The notes under the pieces: model-generated
What the model saw: the letters and a program-made list of their open reading frames with translations, nothing else
Databases searched by the model: none
What the model was told of the DNA's origin: nothing
Shown: one piece after another, positions 27,687 through 39,879 of the stretch
Layout of the letters: the number at the start of each line of letters is the position of its first letter
How positions within the stretch are numbered: the first letter of the stretch is position 1
Program-made: the position numbers and the translations under genes
Assembly (NCBI GenBank): GCA_003586115.2
Contig: QVOM02000034.1
Span: forward strand, 129,429,936 to 129,493,935
Direction of reading: 5' to 3'
Length of the DNA: 64,000 nt
DNA from: Salvator merianae
Taxonomy: Eukaryota > Chordata > Lepidosauria > Squamata > Teiidae

Positions 27687-29090
27687 TTAGTTTATACCTC
27701 AATATATACAAACTTATAACTAGAACTGGAACCCAACAATATGAGGATATGTTAAAGGCCATGCTCTGGGTTTTTAGTTGTTTTGGGGAAATCAGTTTTG
27801 CCCAGGCATTTAGACCTTTTTAGGGATCGATTTCTTGGTTATGGTTTTAATAACGCTAAATTGACATAGAAAATGCAAATAAAGAGAAAGTAATCCTTGA
27901 AAAGAATGGTGCATCTTTATTAGGACCCAGCAAAAAGATTGAAATCCAAAGAAATAGCAATAAACAATGTAATTTGTTATAATCAGCTAGTTTCATAGGT
28001 AAGATAGGTAGTTTGGCATTTAGAAAAGAAAAAGAGAAAGGCTTGGCTCCAAACTAAGTAAGGGGACCTATTTAGTGTGTGTAAAAGGGGTAGAAAGCGG
28101 GGGGGAGAGAAAGAGAGAGAGTCTGGAAGAAGCTAGCAATGGAGACTAAAGAGGTTCCTAGCACTAAAGGGATAAATCTCACTCATCTGTAGTCTTCTCC
28201 AGATAAATCTTCAACATGCCAAAAAGGAAAATTGGGGGGGGGGGGAAGATGCATAGGTCTCTTGCAGGCAAAATGGGTGAAAAATCAGAGAATGCGATGT
28301 GGATGAGACTCCACAACCCTTACTCCTTTAAAAACAAAAACAGCTCTTTTGCCAAAGGGCATGGAAAGAGATACGGAATCCGTCTTTTAGTGAAATCAGC
28401 TCAAAAAGGAAAATAAAAGAAACTGTAAGCAAGCATTAGGATCAAGCAGCTCCTTAGAAAAATCTGTTCTGTTCTCCACTTCAGGAGGGAGGTAAAATCA
28501 GCTCTCAGCAAAGGTAAAAATGGCGCTGAGATGCTCTCTTCTTCTCCTGCTAACTCATGCTTCTTCTTCTTCTTCTTCTTCTTCTTCTTCTTCTTCTTCT
28601 TCTTCTTCTTCTTCTTCTTCTTCTTCTTCTTCTTCTTCTTCTTCTTCTTCTTCTTCTTCTTCTTCACTTCTCCTAACTAACTAATAGTAAAAACCTGAAC
28701 TTTTTATATTATTTTTCCCAAGTAGAAAAAGGAGCAAGTTTCCTTTAGCTGAGCAAAGATGTGAGTTTTTTCACGTAGACAAGATAGACAGATAACTACA
28801 CTGGTTGATGAGCTTAAATGGTGCTGTTTGCATTCTTAATGAGAAGTTCTCAAGGTGTAGGTTTGAACAATAGGACTAGTTGATGGCCAAATAGTTGCCC
28901 AAACTTTTGTTAACCATTAATGCATAATTTCCTGAGCTGACTCTCAGCAGCCAGGTTAACTTATTCAAGAGATAAGCAGAGGAAAACAGGGTCCAAGATT
29001 CTGGTCAGATTCCCTGTATTTGAAACCCTTATAGTTATATTTCATAGGATCCATATCCATTTGTATATAATAATATGCTCCTGTTATGGC
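27687..29090. other. Unassigned insertion within the L1 ORF2 relic
   Basis: L1 similarity stops at about 27212 and resumes at about 29110 with only about 20 codons missing, so this 1.4-kb block (plus the adjacent MITE) is inserted DNA. It contains the long (TTC)35 tract. I see no coding domain or clear LTR ends. Confidence 0.5.
28561..28665 (+). repeat. (TTC)35 uninterrupted triplet repeat, GAA on the channel-gene sense strand
   Basis: 105 bp of perfect TTC with no interruptions. The complementary GAA strand is the sense strand of the calcium-channel transcript. Confidence 0.97.
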
Positions 29091-29109
29091 AGGGCTACAA
29101 GTGTCTGTG

Positions 29110-31000
29110 TTACAGATATTGAGATTCCCACAAAACTTACTAGCTAATAATAAGACTAAAACATCACTAGAGCAGATTAAAAAAAAAATGAAACTAATAA
29201 CCAGCCAGACAAATTATAACTCTTCTGATAAATTATAACCCTTTGGGAATCTATGAAAGCAGTTCTAAGAAAAGAAACAGTATCTAAATCCACATGGCTG
29301 AAGAAACAAACACAAATACAGAGAAAGATGACTGAAACTGATCTTAATGTATTAGAAATTATACATAAGGGAAACCCTTTCAGACCAGTACTCCAGCAAA
29401 CAGAAAGTTGAGAAAGGAAATTGAAGCAATCGATGCTCAGAAATACACAAAAGCTCAGATATATATGAAACAAAAACTTTATCAGTTCAGGAACAGGGAT
29501 TCAAAATTACTGCCAGACAAGTATTGAAATCATGTATATGCATTCAAATATGATAAGGATAAAATACATAGAACAAATAAAGATATATTTGCAGTATTGA
29601 GATTGAGACTATTTTAACAGAAACTATATTCTGGCATGTTAAACGGAAATGACAGATTCACAGTTTCAAGGTTAGTACTCACTGAAGAGCAACAGGGTGT
29701 TTAAAATTCTTCAATTATGGAGAAAAAAAATAAAAAAAAATCATCAAAATCCCATCATTCTACAAAGCATTCCAAAAATTATACAAGACTCCAAATCAAC
29801 AATAGTTTCCCTGACCAATTTTCACTTGCAACAGGAATGAAACAGGGTTTCCCTTTATCCCCACTGCTGTTTAACATTGCAATAGAACCATTAATAGCTC
29901 ACATAAAACATGATCTTCACTTATCCCATTATAAAGTAAAGAAGAGCTAAAAATACTAAATTATACTGATGACACAATCATTTTAACTTCAGATCTGATT
30001 AAGACTGGGAACAGGCTTAAAGAAATTATTAGCAATTTCTCTATTTTATCAGCCCTGAACATAAATTTCTGAATAATAGTCTGAAATACTATTCAAGATT
30101 ATCCTGGTATATAAACAGATTCTTACACAAGAAATAACAGGATTGATAGTATGGGCAAAGCAGATTCAATATTTGTGAGTTATAATTCCTAGGAACTTAA
30201 ATAAAATTATAGGCCAGAATTAACACCTATTTAAAAACCAAATAAAGAGGAGTGCAATGTATTTGTCTAAGATTTTTTTTCACTGTTGGGAAGAATAACA
30301 ATCATGAAAATGAAAATTATACCTAAACAAAGGTATAAAGGGGACTATGCACAATTTAATATTTCTTTGATAAAAATAAACAAATAAAACAAGAATTGAA
30401 GAAAGAATGCTTCCACCCAATGAGAAGAAATTATTTTCTCTCTGATGTGTTTTTTCTTGATGTGACTCAAGAAATAGAGTCAGCAATATTCAGGACAGAT
30501 GCTCATTTTGAAAATATTGTAAAAATGGCTGAATTCTCACTGAAAGGGTTTGCATTGAGAATATACAGACTAATGGTAGATTTACAGAGCAAGCCATTAG
30601 AAGCTTAGAGAGACAACTGGGAAACTGGGAAACATGCCATATAATATCTGGCACAAGCCATTGAAACTAAGCAGTACAGATGGGCCTCAGCTCAAATGAA
30701 AGAGATATCTACTAAAATGATACATAGGTGGTACAGAACCACCCTACCAAATTGCCAGAATGATAAAGTCCCCAGTTAGAATCCCCATATATGATAGCAA
30801 TCTTAGAGAAACAATTTTTTTTTAGGACATAGTAGAAGAGGATCTGGCATTTATTTTAGATACTTCAATAGCACATAATCCAAGAATGTATCTGCTGCAT
30901 GACTTCTCAACATTAAGACTAGCACCACAGAAAGACACATTATTACATTTCCACACAATATCTAATAGCCAAGCAGTGCAAAGTAATGGAAAATCTTACT
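29110..31000 (+). pseudogene. L1 ORF2 reverse-transcriptase and C-terminal relic
   Basis: Pieces in several frames: a RFPQNLLANNKTK segment, LWESMKAVLRKETVSKSTWL, GMKQGFPLSPLLFNIAIEPL (RT core), YTDD at 29962-29973 in place of YADD, LKEIISNFSILSALNIN, and a HRWYRTTLPN segment near 30728. The order matches L1 ORF2. Frameshifts and stops disrupt every domain. Confidence 0.8.
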
Positions 31001-31955
31001 AGAAAAGATCCCTATAAAGAGATCTCGGATATAATGAGAAATGAAAACATTATGGAACAAAAAAAATGGAAGATAAGAAAAGCATAGATAGTTATCTAAA
31101 GACCTGGCAATCGTTCATGGAATTACTAGCAAAATTAAAAGAAGCTAATCTCTCTGACAAATTGCTATTGATATGATGCGTTCAGTGGGCATCAATTTAA
31201 TATCACTGTTGAATGTTATAAAGCTCAATTTATTGACACAATGAAGGTTTAATCTTTCTGTTTTCCATTCAGGCTCAAATATAGAAGGGGGTGGGAGGGA
31301 TTAGGGGGTAGGGGTAATTGAACTGAATTGTTACTTTATTATGTAAATGTATTCTGTTTGCTATATCTAATAAAATTCTTTAAAAAAAAAAAAAGGAAGA
31401 GCAATCAAACACAATGAAAATTAAAAAAAAAACCTGAAACAAAAAAAATGCACCCTGAATTAGTGTAATATAATTCATTCCAATATCACAGTATTTAACT
31501 GAGTATATTCTATTGCAAAGAAGCAAACATAAAAATGAGCAGAATGCTAAAGGGTGCCAATATGGGCACTTTGTTTAGTCAAAAGTCATTCACAAAATCA
31601 ATGCAACAGAAGGAAAATAATGCAGTGTTGCTGGATTCATATGAGGTTTGTTCAGTGCAGAAGTTTGATATCCAAATGGACCCCTTTTATCATTAATACC
31701 AGCTGCAGTATATCTCCACTATATGCCTCTGTATTAGAATTCTTCTTCATTAGTGAAAGAGTTGGATGTGGATCTTTATTGTATGACCCATCAACCTCTG
31801 AAGACAGATTCCTCTATCACCACCTTCCTCTTTCTCCATCTGCATAGACATCCTACATCATGCAAGAATCCAAATAATGGTTTCTTTCATGAGGTTTAGC
31901 TCTAGGAACAGGCCCATCTTTTGAGTTCCGGCACTGCCAGCATATGGCATTTGTC

Positions 31956-32178
31956 CAGTGGCGTAGCTGACATTTTTGCCGCCCGGGGCCACGCGGCAGC
32001 AGTGGAGCATGAGCAAGGGCGCCCTGCCCTGCAGCCTCCTACCCCCGCCACCACCCTGCTTGCGCTCGGGTGAAACTTTGCACGCTGAGCGGGCAGAGAA
32101 AGGGCTGGCTGCATGTGCTGCCCAGGACAATGTGCCACCCGGGGTGCCCCCCCCACGCCCCCCCTTCCTACGCCACTG
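31956..32178. mobile_element. hAT-type MITE with 8-bp target duplication, 'CAGTGGCGTAG' family
   Basis: A perfect 11-bp TIR, CAGTGGCGTAG ... CTACGCCACTG, is flanked by identical CATTTGTC at 31948-31955 and 32179-32186. The 223-bp interior is GC-rich and shares gccgcccgggg and ccctgcagcctcctac with the copy at 24262-24528. Confidence 0.92.
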
Positions 32179-33340
32179 CATTTGTCTACCTTCTGAGGGC
32201 TGGCACGGGACATATATAGCCTTTGGCTGAAACCAAAGGTTTAGACCTTTAAAGTAGACTTGTGAAAGCTTCATCAGTGAAACAGACTTTTAATCTTCCT
32301 TCTCCATTGTTCTAAGATGGAAACATTCTTTCCTCATAGGCAAAATGACTTAAAATTCACAGATTTGTAATTTTCAGTATTTTCTGCAAAACTAACTCTT
32401 GTCAATTTTAAGGGATAACTGCATTTATGATTGAATGCTACTTAGAGTACATCTCTGAATCCAAGGAGGGATTTTTCAGCCATGGAATGAAGCAAGATAA
32501 CTTATCATGAGAGGATTACCAGTTGCAAGCACTTTAACTTTCCTCAATTAGTATTAACATTAGGGGTTTTCCTTTATAGAAAGAAAAGAAAGATTTTGCT
32601 ATAAGATGAGTTGGATTTCATAAGTAAGCTGCAAACACTATTTTTATATGCAGTCAAGACAGTCCAGTCTATATATTTTTAAAGCACTTTTGTTATTTCC
32701 AAAAGAATCAGAAATGTGGTCCCAACAAATTCATATGGAGTCTGAAACATCCAAGCAGAGGAAACCACCTCCCACTGTCCTTCTCTACCTACTGGCAATT
32801 TTATCTATACCTTCTAGCACAATTATTAATATGAATAAGCTCCTTCCACAATAAAAGCAAATTCTCTAATATATAATTCCTTTAACTTAAAGTTTGAGGC
32901 TGCATTGCAAATGCTACATTTGCACAGCATGAAAATCAATGTTAAACATGATGTTTAATGTTTAGAGATGCCAATCATAATTTCCTTAAAAAAAAAAAAA
33001 ACACCTTACCATTGTTAAGCACTGGAGGAGGTAGCAGAACTACATTCTGGTAAGTTTACAAGTATTTTTATTAATGAAGATGAAATTACCAAAAAGCTAG
33101 TCTTTTCATCTGATTTTACTTTGGCTGTACCTTAAGACATCTCCAAAAGGAAGGAAGTAAACCTGCTTGCTTAGAAACTGAAAATATTCCCCTGTTACAA
33201 TAGGAAAGTAAGAAAGAATTGAAACTAGTGCCACAGAGTTTGAAACTGGATTATAGATGTGCACAAACTAAATTCATTGTCCAGTTTGAATTGAACCAAA
33301 CCTCACTGAGCTTGGTTCAATCTAGAACCAGGTCAAACAC

Positions 33341-33365
33341 ATCGTGCAGACACTGTCTGCACGAT
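33341..33365. repeat. Perfect 12-bp inverted repeat, 1-base spacer
   Basis: ATCGTGCAGACA, C, TGTCTGCACGAT. Confidence 0.95.
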
Positions 33366-33390
33366 AGGGCCTGAAAACCTGTCGTAGGCT

Positions 33391-33426
33391 GGATAATGGC
33401 ATTCGCGAGTGTGAATGCCATTATCC
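33391..33426. repeat. Perfect 14-bp inverted repeat, 8-base loop
   Basis: GGATAATGGCATTC, loop gcgagtgt, GAATGCCATTATCC. Confidence 0.95.
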
Positions 33427-34071
33427 ATGCCTGATGCTCGCCATGACAGCGGCTTTTTCTAAAGGTTTTTTATGTTTATCTTAAGTTTGATAGCTTCATA
33501 AATTAAAAGAGGATCAGCCAAACTTACTGCCTTTAAAGATGACACACAACCTAAATTGGGAATGTTGTTGCTCTTCTATGCCCCATCAAGCTCTTCCTGT
33601 AAACGATGGCTGCAAAATTGCTGCTGCTCCCATGGGGGGGGGGACTTTATTGGAGCTCTAATGAGGAATCCCTCCACCTCCCTCTCACTCAGGGAGATAA
33701 AATCTTCTGAAAGAGGGGATTAAGATTCCGCCCTCTGTCTCCTCACGTAGTTTGCATAGAGGAGAAATTCCTCTCAGCAACTACATTTGGCCATCTTCCC
33801 AGAAGTCACGTTTTCCTTTTTCCATCACCAAGTCTTAATTTTCTCTGTGTGATTAAGTGACTGAGAAGCAAATAACCATAAATATATTTGAATGGATATG
33901 TATTACATAAAAATGCTTTTGATTCTATAAGGTGGTGCATTCAATATTCAATGAGCCCTCCTTCCTGCTGTAATTCCAGTGCTTTATCTTATAATAGTCC
34001 AAGTATTTTTTTTGTGTGTGGACATTTTTTGTGGGCTTTGTAGCAGATGTAGTTTTGGGGCAATGATCCAG

Positions 34072-34098
34072 TAAATAAATAAATAAATAAATAAATAA
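34072..34098 (+). repeat. (TAAA)n microsatellite
   Basis: About seven TAAA units. Confidence 0.93.
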
Positions 34099-35499
34099 GT
34101 AGCTTTGCCTAGCATGAGCCTAAGCATTCTATAAATAATTCATTTGTCTTGAATACAAACTCAAAAAACTGATTCTGAAGAGCAGAAAAATTATCGTACA
34201 TTTAAGGTAAGTCATTGCGAGGACAGATGGAAGCTAAAATTTCTCTACCAAGCACCACTACAGGCAAACTAATACACAAAGTCAATTTAGAGTATTCCTC
34301 ATTTAAAAAAATACCTGTGCTGATGTCTATTTATTATGGCTCATTTAGCTCTCACTTCCCCCCCAAAGAACTTGTTTGTGATAAGAAAGTCATTTTATTT
34401 TTCTTATTTTAAATTTCTGTTAAACTTCTGTTTCACCAACACCAAGTGATTCTCCAGACTGACTTCCTTTGGATCAAGATGCCTGAATCACATTTTTTGG
34501 TGCCACCTCCTTCTTCAGGAATCAGGGTCAAGCTGGCCTGCTCCACAACAATAGTATTATATAAATCTATTATTAATGAAATCTATCTGAAGCCAAGTTA
34601 GATTCACCAAGTCTCAGTCTTTTGACCTGAAAATGACCAATTCACCCACATCCATCCCCATAAGGGAAGCTTCCATGGCAACACTACCACAAACTTCTCC
34701 AGTAATTTTGAACCATCAGCAATTATTTTCCTCCTTGCTTCCTTGTGAAGAAAAGCCAAAGTATGGCCTGGTCTGGCAACAGTTAGTCCAGCACTATTAT
34801 TTCAAAATACTTCTAGAACAACACTAGCTTCCAACTGATGGCATTGTTTCAGAGGCATTCTGGGCAAAAAAATGTAGCTTTATTCCTGAGGAAAAAATTC
34901 TGGGTGTCACAAGTACCGGAAACTGTGTTTTGGGGGGGAAAGGGGGGGTGAAGAGAGAGAGAAAGCCCATCCAAAATGACAAGGAACCTTTTCCCAGAAT
35001 AATTGATAATACTTAAATTCCCTATGAAAACCAACAAAATAATATGTCCAATTCATCCTAACGGAAGATGGCTAACTGAAGAAGCAATTATGGGTAAGAC
35101 CCATGAGAAACAAATAAAAGCTGTAAAATAGCTCTATATCAAGGTTTTAATATATGCTACATGAAACAGTTATGAAATAAATAACAGCTTTGGAATTATC
35201 TTGCCCACAAGTTCAAGATGATTGAAATATTATATCCTCTCTCAAAATATCATTTAGAGAGATTTGTTCCCAAGGAATGTGTCACACCATTTTTTTATAT
35301 TAAACAAGGGTCAACACTCCATTATTTTCCTACATTTAACATTTTACCATAAATGATGATTGCTGCACCTTTTAAGAAGACAGAGCAGATCCCCACCTAA
35401 GTACGTGTATACCAAATACAAACAGTAAGCAACTACATTATATTTCTCATCTATTTCAATGAGTAAATACCTGCTGGATAAGCAGCAGGTGTGGGTATA

Positions 35500-36060
35500 G
35501 TTTTTATTTTAAAAATTGTGAAAATCTACATTACAATCTGTTACAGGTGTCTCAAAGGGATGTACAATATAACAGAGAGACTTTAAAAAAAAACAAGAAA
35601 ACCATGAAAACATATTACAAAGAAAGGACAGCATCACTAAACAGCAAAAGAAAGGTGTAAGAATGTTCTTTAAAGAGTCACCAAAAACATCTAAAGTGGA
35701 TGCTTGGTATACTGCCAGGGGAATACTTTTCCAAAATCTGGAGGCCACCACTGAAAAAAAAAACCTCTCTCTAGGCAACTCCATGGAACAATGGAACCAG
35801 CAGGATTTTTATAGCCAGCATTAGCTGATGGGTCATACTATACATAAAGAGGTGATCAGATATTTGGAGCTCAAGACATTTAGGCTTTCTGTATTCCAGG
35901 TGGGGGCCCACTGGGGGAGGCCAGTTTTCATACTGTATCTTTTTCTTTAAAAATAAGTTGTGGGGAGACACAATTATGTAATGTAGATTGACTGCAAAAT
36001 GTTTCCTTTTCAAGACGGGTGAATGTATTTCAGAAGAGGTCCCAGCCTTCCATCTCACTG
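35500..36060 (-). mobile_element. Dispersed LINE-3'-end-like repeat
   Basis: It includes caaagggatgtacaatata, ggggaatacttttccaaaat and ctggaggccaccactga, paralleling the family at 4855-5205 and 51545-52180. Confidence 0.55.
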
Positions 36061-36480
36061 GATGCAGTCCTTTCTAGTTAATCTGTCCTAACATAAAAAT
36101 AAGCATTGAGTCTGGACAACATTTATAAATATTGCTAAAAAAAACATCATTTTGTAAAAAAATGGCACAACTGAGAACTAAGCCAACTTAAAACCTATTG
36201 ATGATTAATATAATGAGTGACTATGAATGGTGGGTGGACTACGCATGTCAAAAACTATGGAGCAGAGTGGGGTGTACAACATATTATGGAGGTGCAATTC
36301 ATGTCAAATTATACCCAGAAAGACTTTCATCAAAATTGGTTGGATGGAACATGGGAAAAACAGGCAAGGATCAAAAAATGCAGCCAAGAAGACTTAAGTA
36401 AGTATGGTGATGACTGATCGATACATACAGTCAAGGTTTTGATTGAATTAGTTTAATAATAACCAATGAATTGAAAGTTA

Positions 36481-36823
36481 GGGTCTGTTTGCACTTTGCT
36501 GTTAGTAAGTATCCAAATGCTCGCTAGCAAAGCGCATCCACACTTTGCGGAGGCCCCCGTGTTCAGGAGTGTCTGCAGCTGGACTGCTCCTGGTCAGCAG
36601 GGTTCACACGTACTTCTGGGTGTGAAGGCAGTGGGCTATGGCACGGTGCAGCTGCGCAGTTGCATGCCATGTTCCTGGTCACCATGGCAGCAGATACTGT
36701 CGTGGTGGGAGGGCCAACATTTGTACTGCAAGTGCTGGAAACCCAGTTCTGGCCCTTTCGGGTCTGTTCCAGTGTAGAATGGTATAATTATACCCTTCTA
36801 TGCTGGCACGAATGAACAGGCCC
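36481..36823. mobile_element. PIF/Harbinger-type MITE with TTA target duplication
   Basis: The left end GGGTCTGTTTGCACTTTG and the right end ...GAACAGGCCC are flanked by TTA at 36478-36480 and 36824-36826. The 343-bp interior shares blocks with 27217-27686 and 39600-39879. There is no coding capacity. Confidence 0.75.
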
Positions 36824-37299
36824 TTACTCTATCTGCAATAATAAAGAACCTTATAAGGCAATTTTTCCAATGTTGTTTACTGAGCAAGCCCAGGTGGGTT
36901 TGTTTTTAGTTTTTAGTTTGAAAATTACAGGCAGAAGTACTACATCACTCTTCAGTCCTCTGTGGCAAGCACACTACCTGAAATGCCTGTGGGAACACCC
37001 TGTCCAGAGCAGTCCAAGAAACACACTGGCCAAGGAAGATGGTTGATAGCTGCTGAAGCATCATTCATCCAGGCATTAATTTACTGCATGAATGAAACAA
37101 TTGGAATGGATTTCATTGAGTGGCGTAAGATTCATGGGCATAGACTGTTTCTAAATACATGGTGCCTAAGAGTAAGAATGCATCCAGATAATGCAGGAAA
37201 ACACGGGTAGTTTCAAAAAAATACTGGTGTTGTCCTGCAGTGGAGAGAAAAGAAGCCAACAGATTTGCATCACCACAGCCTGATCTACCAGGGCTTCTC

Positions 37300-37525
37300 T
37301 TAATTCACAGAGGACAGGTGTACCAATGGCTACTAGAACTGATACCTAGGTACTGCCTCAGGCAGGGTGCCTCTAAAGGCCCTTTGCAGGAATTTGAGAG
37401 CAGATGAAGGTTTTGCCTTTATCTTCTGCTTGTGAATGTCAGAAGGAATTGGTGGGCCCTTCTGAGACAGGATGTTGGACTAGATGGGCTGTGGCCTGAT
37501 CCAAAAGGGCTTCTCTTATATTCGT
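37300..37525 (+). mobile_element. CR1-type LINE 3' end
   Basis: It carries aggacaggtgtaccaatggc, then a degenerate 3' UTR with gaaggttttgcctttatctt, ggactagatgggctgtggcc and a cttctcttatattcgtatg terminus. The order is the same as in 44740-44989. Confidence 0.8.
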
Positions 37526-39599
37526 ATGTACTTTTTAATGGAAACACAACATCATAATCTGTCACTAATATTCTCAAACACCCCTGTAATATTCTGAAAT
37601 GTACAGTCCATTATGATTATGCCATATGAGTCTTTTAAATGTGAACAGTTTAAAGAAATTCTCAAATGCATGTCTTTACAATGTAGGGGTTCTTCCCCCT
37701 CCCTCCCTCCCCCCCAGCATGGGAAATACTTCCCATGCTATGCTTTCAAAACCTTTCAGGGACAAGGGAATCTCAGCATCAGAAAACACAAGGACTAGAC
37801 TGTTCAGACAGGGAAACTAGGCATTTGCTACATTGACTTCAATTGAAACAGTTTCCAAATAGAATTTCAAGGCCTCTCTGGCTCTGATTCCAACCTCCTA
37901 CAGTTTTTAATTATATGACACAGTAGATTACAGAGAAAGCCTATATCAGGTAGGCACTCAGCCAATACTGGCAGCCTGGTTCTATGTAAAGTTAGGTGCA
38001 TTTAAGCCACTACTTTCAATGGAATTATAACACAATGGACTGGACGTGGCTCTTATAAAGAAGTAACTATTCTAGGATGATTCTGCACTGGCCTGTATAC
38101 CGGACATGCAAGTGTTCTAGGAATCTACCTTCTGAAGCTACCCTGGGTGGAATCTCCCTTAGGCCACACAAGTATGCGAAAGGAAGGGTCCAGTACACTT
38201 GCTGATCCAGTATGCCAACCAATATGGAATCGCTCCTAGTTAGTAGTTATCTTCCTAAAAACATCTTTCCCATCCGCTGCCTTCCACAAGCCATAGATAT
38301 CTCTGGAATGTCACTGTGTTATGGTTTAGTTTTTCTCAAACAGCCAGTGTGGGAGTGCAAAAAATGAACTTTACATCGCTTGCAGACCCAGATGATTGAA
38401 GCTCACCTACAGTTCAGAATGGTTGAAACATGATGCTTGGTAATGACTCTTTGACAAAGGGAAACGTAGCCTCAGCTGCAGTAAAATTCTCTCTTGGATG
38501 ACTGGAAAAGCTCTTCCATCTGGACAACAATGGCATCAAAGGAAAATTATTGTGAAACAGCTCTTTTTTATTGCTATGTTAACCATACAGAGTATACCAG
38601 CTCTTCTTATCTCAGTTTGGCACTCTTCATTATCAGATCTTTCCCAAAGATCTGGGATCCTAAAAGATACCTTCTTAAAATATGTCCAGTTCTAAGCAGT
38701 GCTACCTTTTGCAACTGAAGGGAAATTTTATTAATTCTTAATTTGCCAAGATGTTTCTCCAAATCCTCTGATATAGCATCCAGGACACATATTACTACTA
38801 GCACTATTGTTACTTTCTTTCATCAGAGTCATTCCATTTCAATTTGTAGACCTCTGTAACTGTCCATCTTTTCCAATTTGTTATCATTTACTATTGTTTC
38901 CATTGTATTACACTGCCAATCAACCAAATTTCTTTATTTCTTTTCCAGCTTATTTATATCAGGGATGTTATGAGCCAGTTGTTCATCAGTTTGAATTTCA
39001 CCTCTTTATTTTGAACAATTAATCTATGTTGGAATTCCACCAATTCTTGGTTGCAGGAAAATTGTACTTTTTTCTGACATTCCAGTGCATCGCAGCAGCT
39101 ACTTTGGCAATTGCCACACTACATGGGCTGTTCCAATCCATGTTACGTGGGACAGTGAGTACAGGCCATGCTGGGGCAGACTAGCATTAGCTTACTCCAA
39201 GGGCTGTCTGCATTTGGACAGCCTGTTGCAACCAGGCCCTTGCTGCTGACTTTGAAAACTAGGCCTACCCTGTACAACCTTCCTAGTTCAGAACATGGAG
39301 CCTGGTCCATTTGTGAAACTCTATAAAGAGGCCCACCGCAAGACTGGGATAAGGAACCAGTTTGGCACCCTATCCCAGTCCATAGCTTCATCTAGTGCAG
39401 ATGAAGGAGTGAGCTAGGTCATCACTGTTCCATGCTGGTGTGCAGAAGTTTGGCCCTTAGACCCCATCCTATTCTGAAATACAAGTAAGTGCAGAAAGGG
39501 CCCTTGTTATGCCTTTTTTGTAGTCTACACAATTTTCTTCTAGCCACATAGTAGATGAATGAATGAATACAAATTTATTGATTTATTAATTCCTTGATT

Positions 39600-39879
39600 T
39601 GCACTGTGGATGAGATGAGAGGAATGTAGGCTGGTTTGGATCTGAAGTAAACATTTTTAGAATGCTCTCATAGAGGGAATCATACAGTGCTCATAAACGT
39701 ATGTACTGACCCAGAGGTGAGAGTTTTAGGATCTAAATTCCTGTTGGCTTTATGCCAAGGATGTGTAGAGAGACATTCAGCAATATGCTGCTCCCAAGCA
39801 TGAGGGCCTCCACAGAGTGCAGAGGCACTTTGCTGGTAAGCGTCCCTGACGCTCACTAACTCAAAGTGCAAACAGGCCC
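39600..39879 (-). mobile_element. MITE of the 'GGGCCTGTTTGCACTTTG' family, partly resolved
   Basis: The right edge caaagtgcaaacaggccc is the inverted family terminus. The neighbouring interior (reverse complement: cttaccagcaaagtgcctct, then gcttgggagcagca) matches 27217-27686. The left border is approximate. Confidence 0.55.

Larger units (their letters stand above)
24540..31394 (+). mobile_element. Degenerate L1 LINE, near full length, interrupted by later insertions
   Basis: Ordered L1 remnants lie on the plus strand: ORF1 coiled-coil and RNA-binding segments (24640-25101), ORF2 endonuclease start (26577-27212), the ORF2 middle (29110-29400), reverse-transcriptase motifs (29830-30060), the C-terminal region (30720-30780), and a 3' end ATAAAATTCTTT plus A-run at 31369-31394. 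Unrelated blocks split it at about 25101-26560 and 27217-29090. The 5' border is unclear, because the hAT MITE at 24262 lies just before it. Many stops and frameshifts make it inactive. Confidence 0.8.
33254..33440. mobile_element. Probable hAT-family MITE end with two strong hairpins
   Basis: It begins tagatgtgcacaaac, like the family termini, and continues with AACC/GGTT-rich sequence, then two perfect inverted repeats at 33341-33365 and 33391-33426. The right border is unknown. Confidence 0.5.

Noticed and set aside
28558..28667. Poly-lysine frame
   Set aside because: Translation of the TTC/GAA microsatellite.
38077..38260. Possible further MITE starting ggatgattctgcactggcc
   Set aside because: Only one end resembles the family; no matching right end or duplication found.
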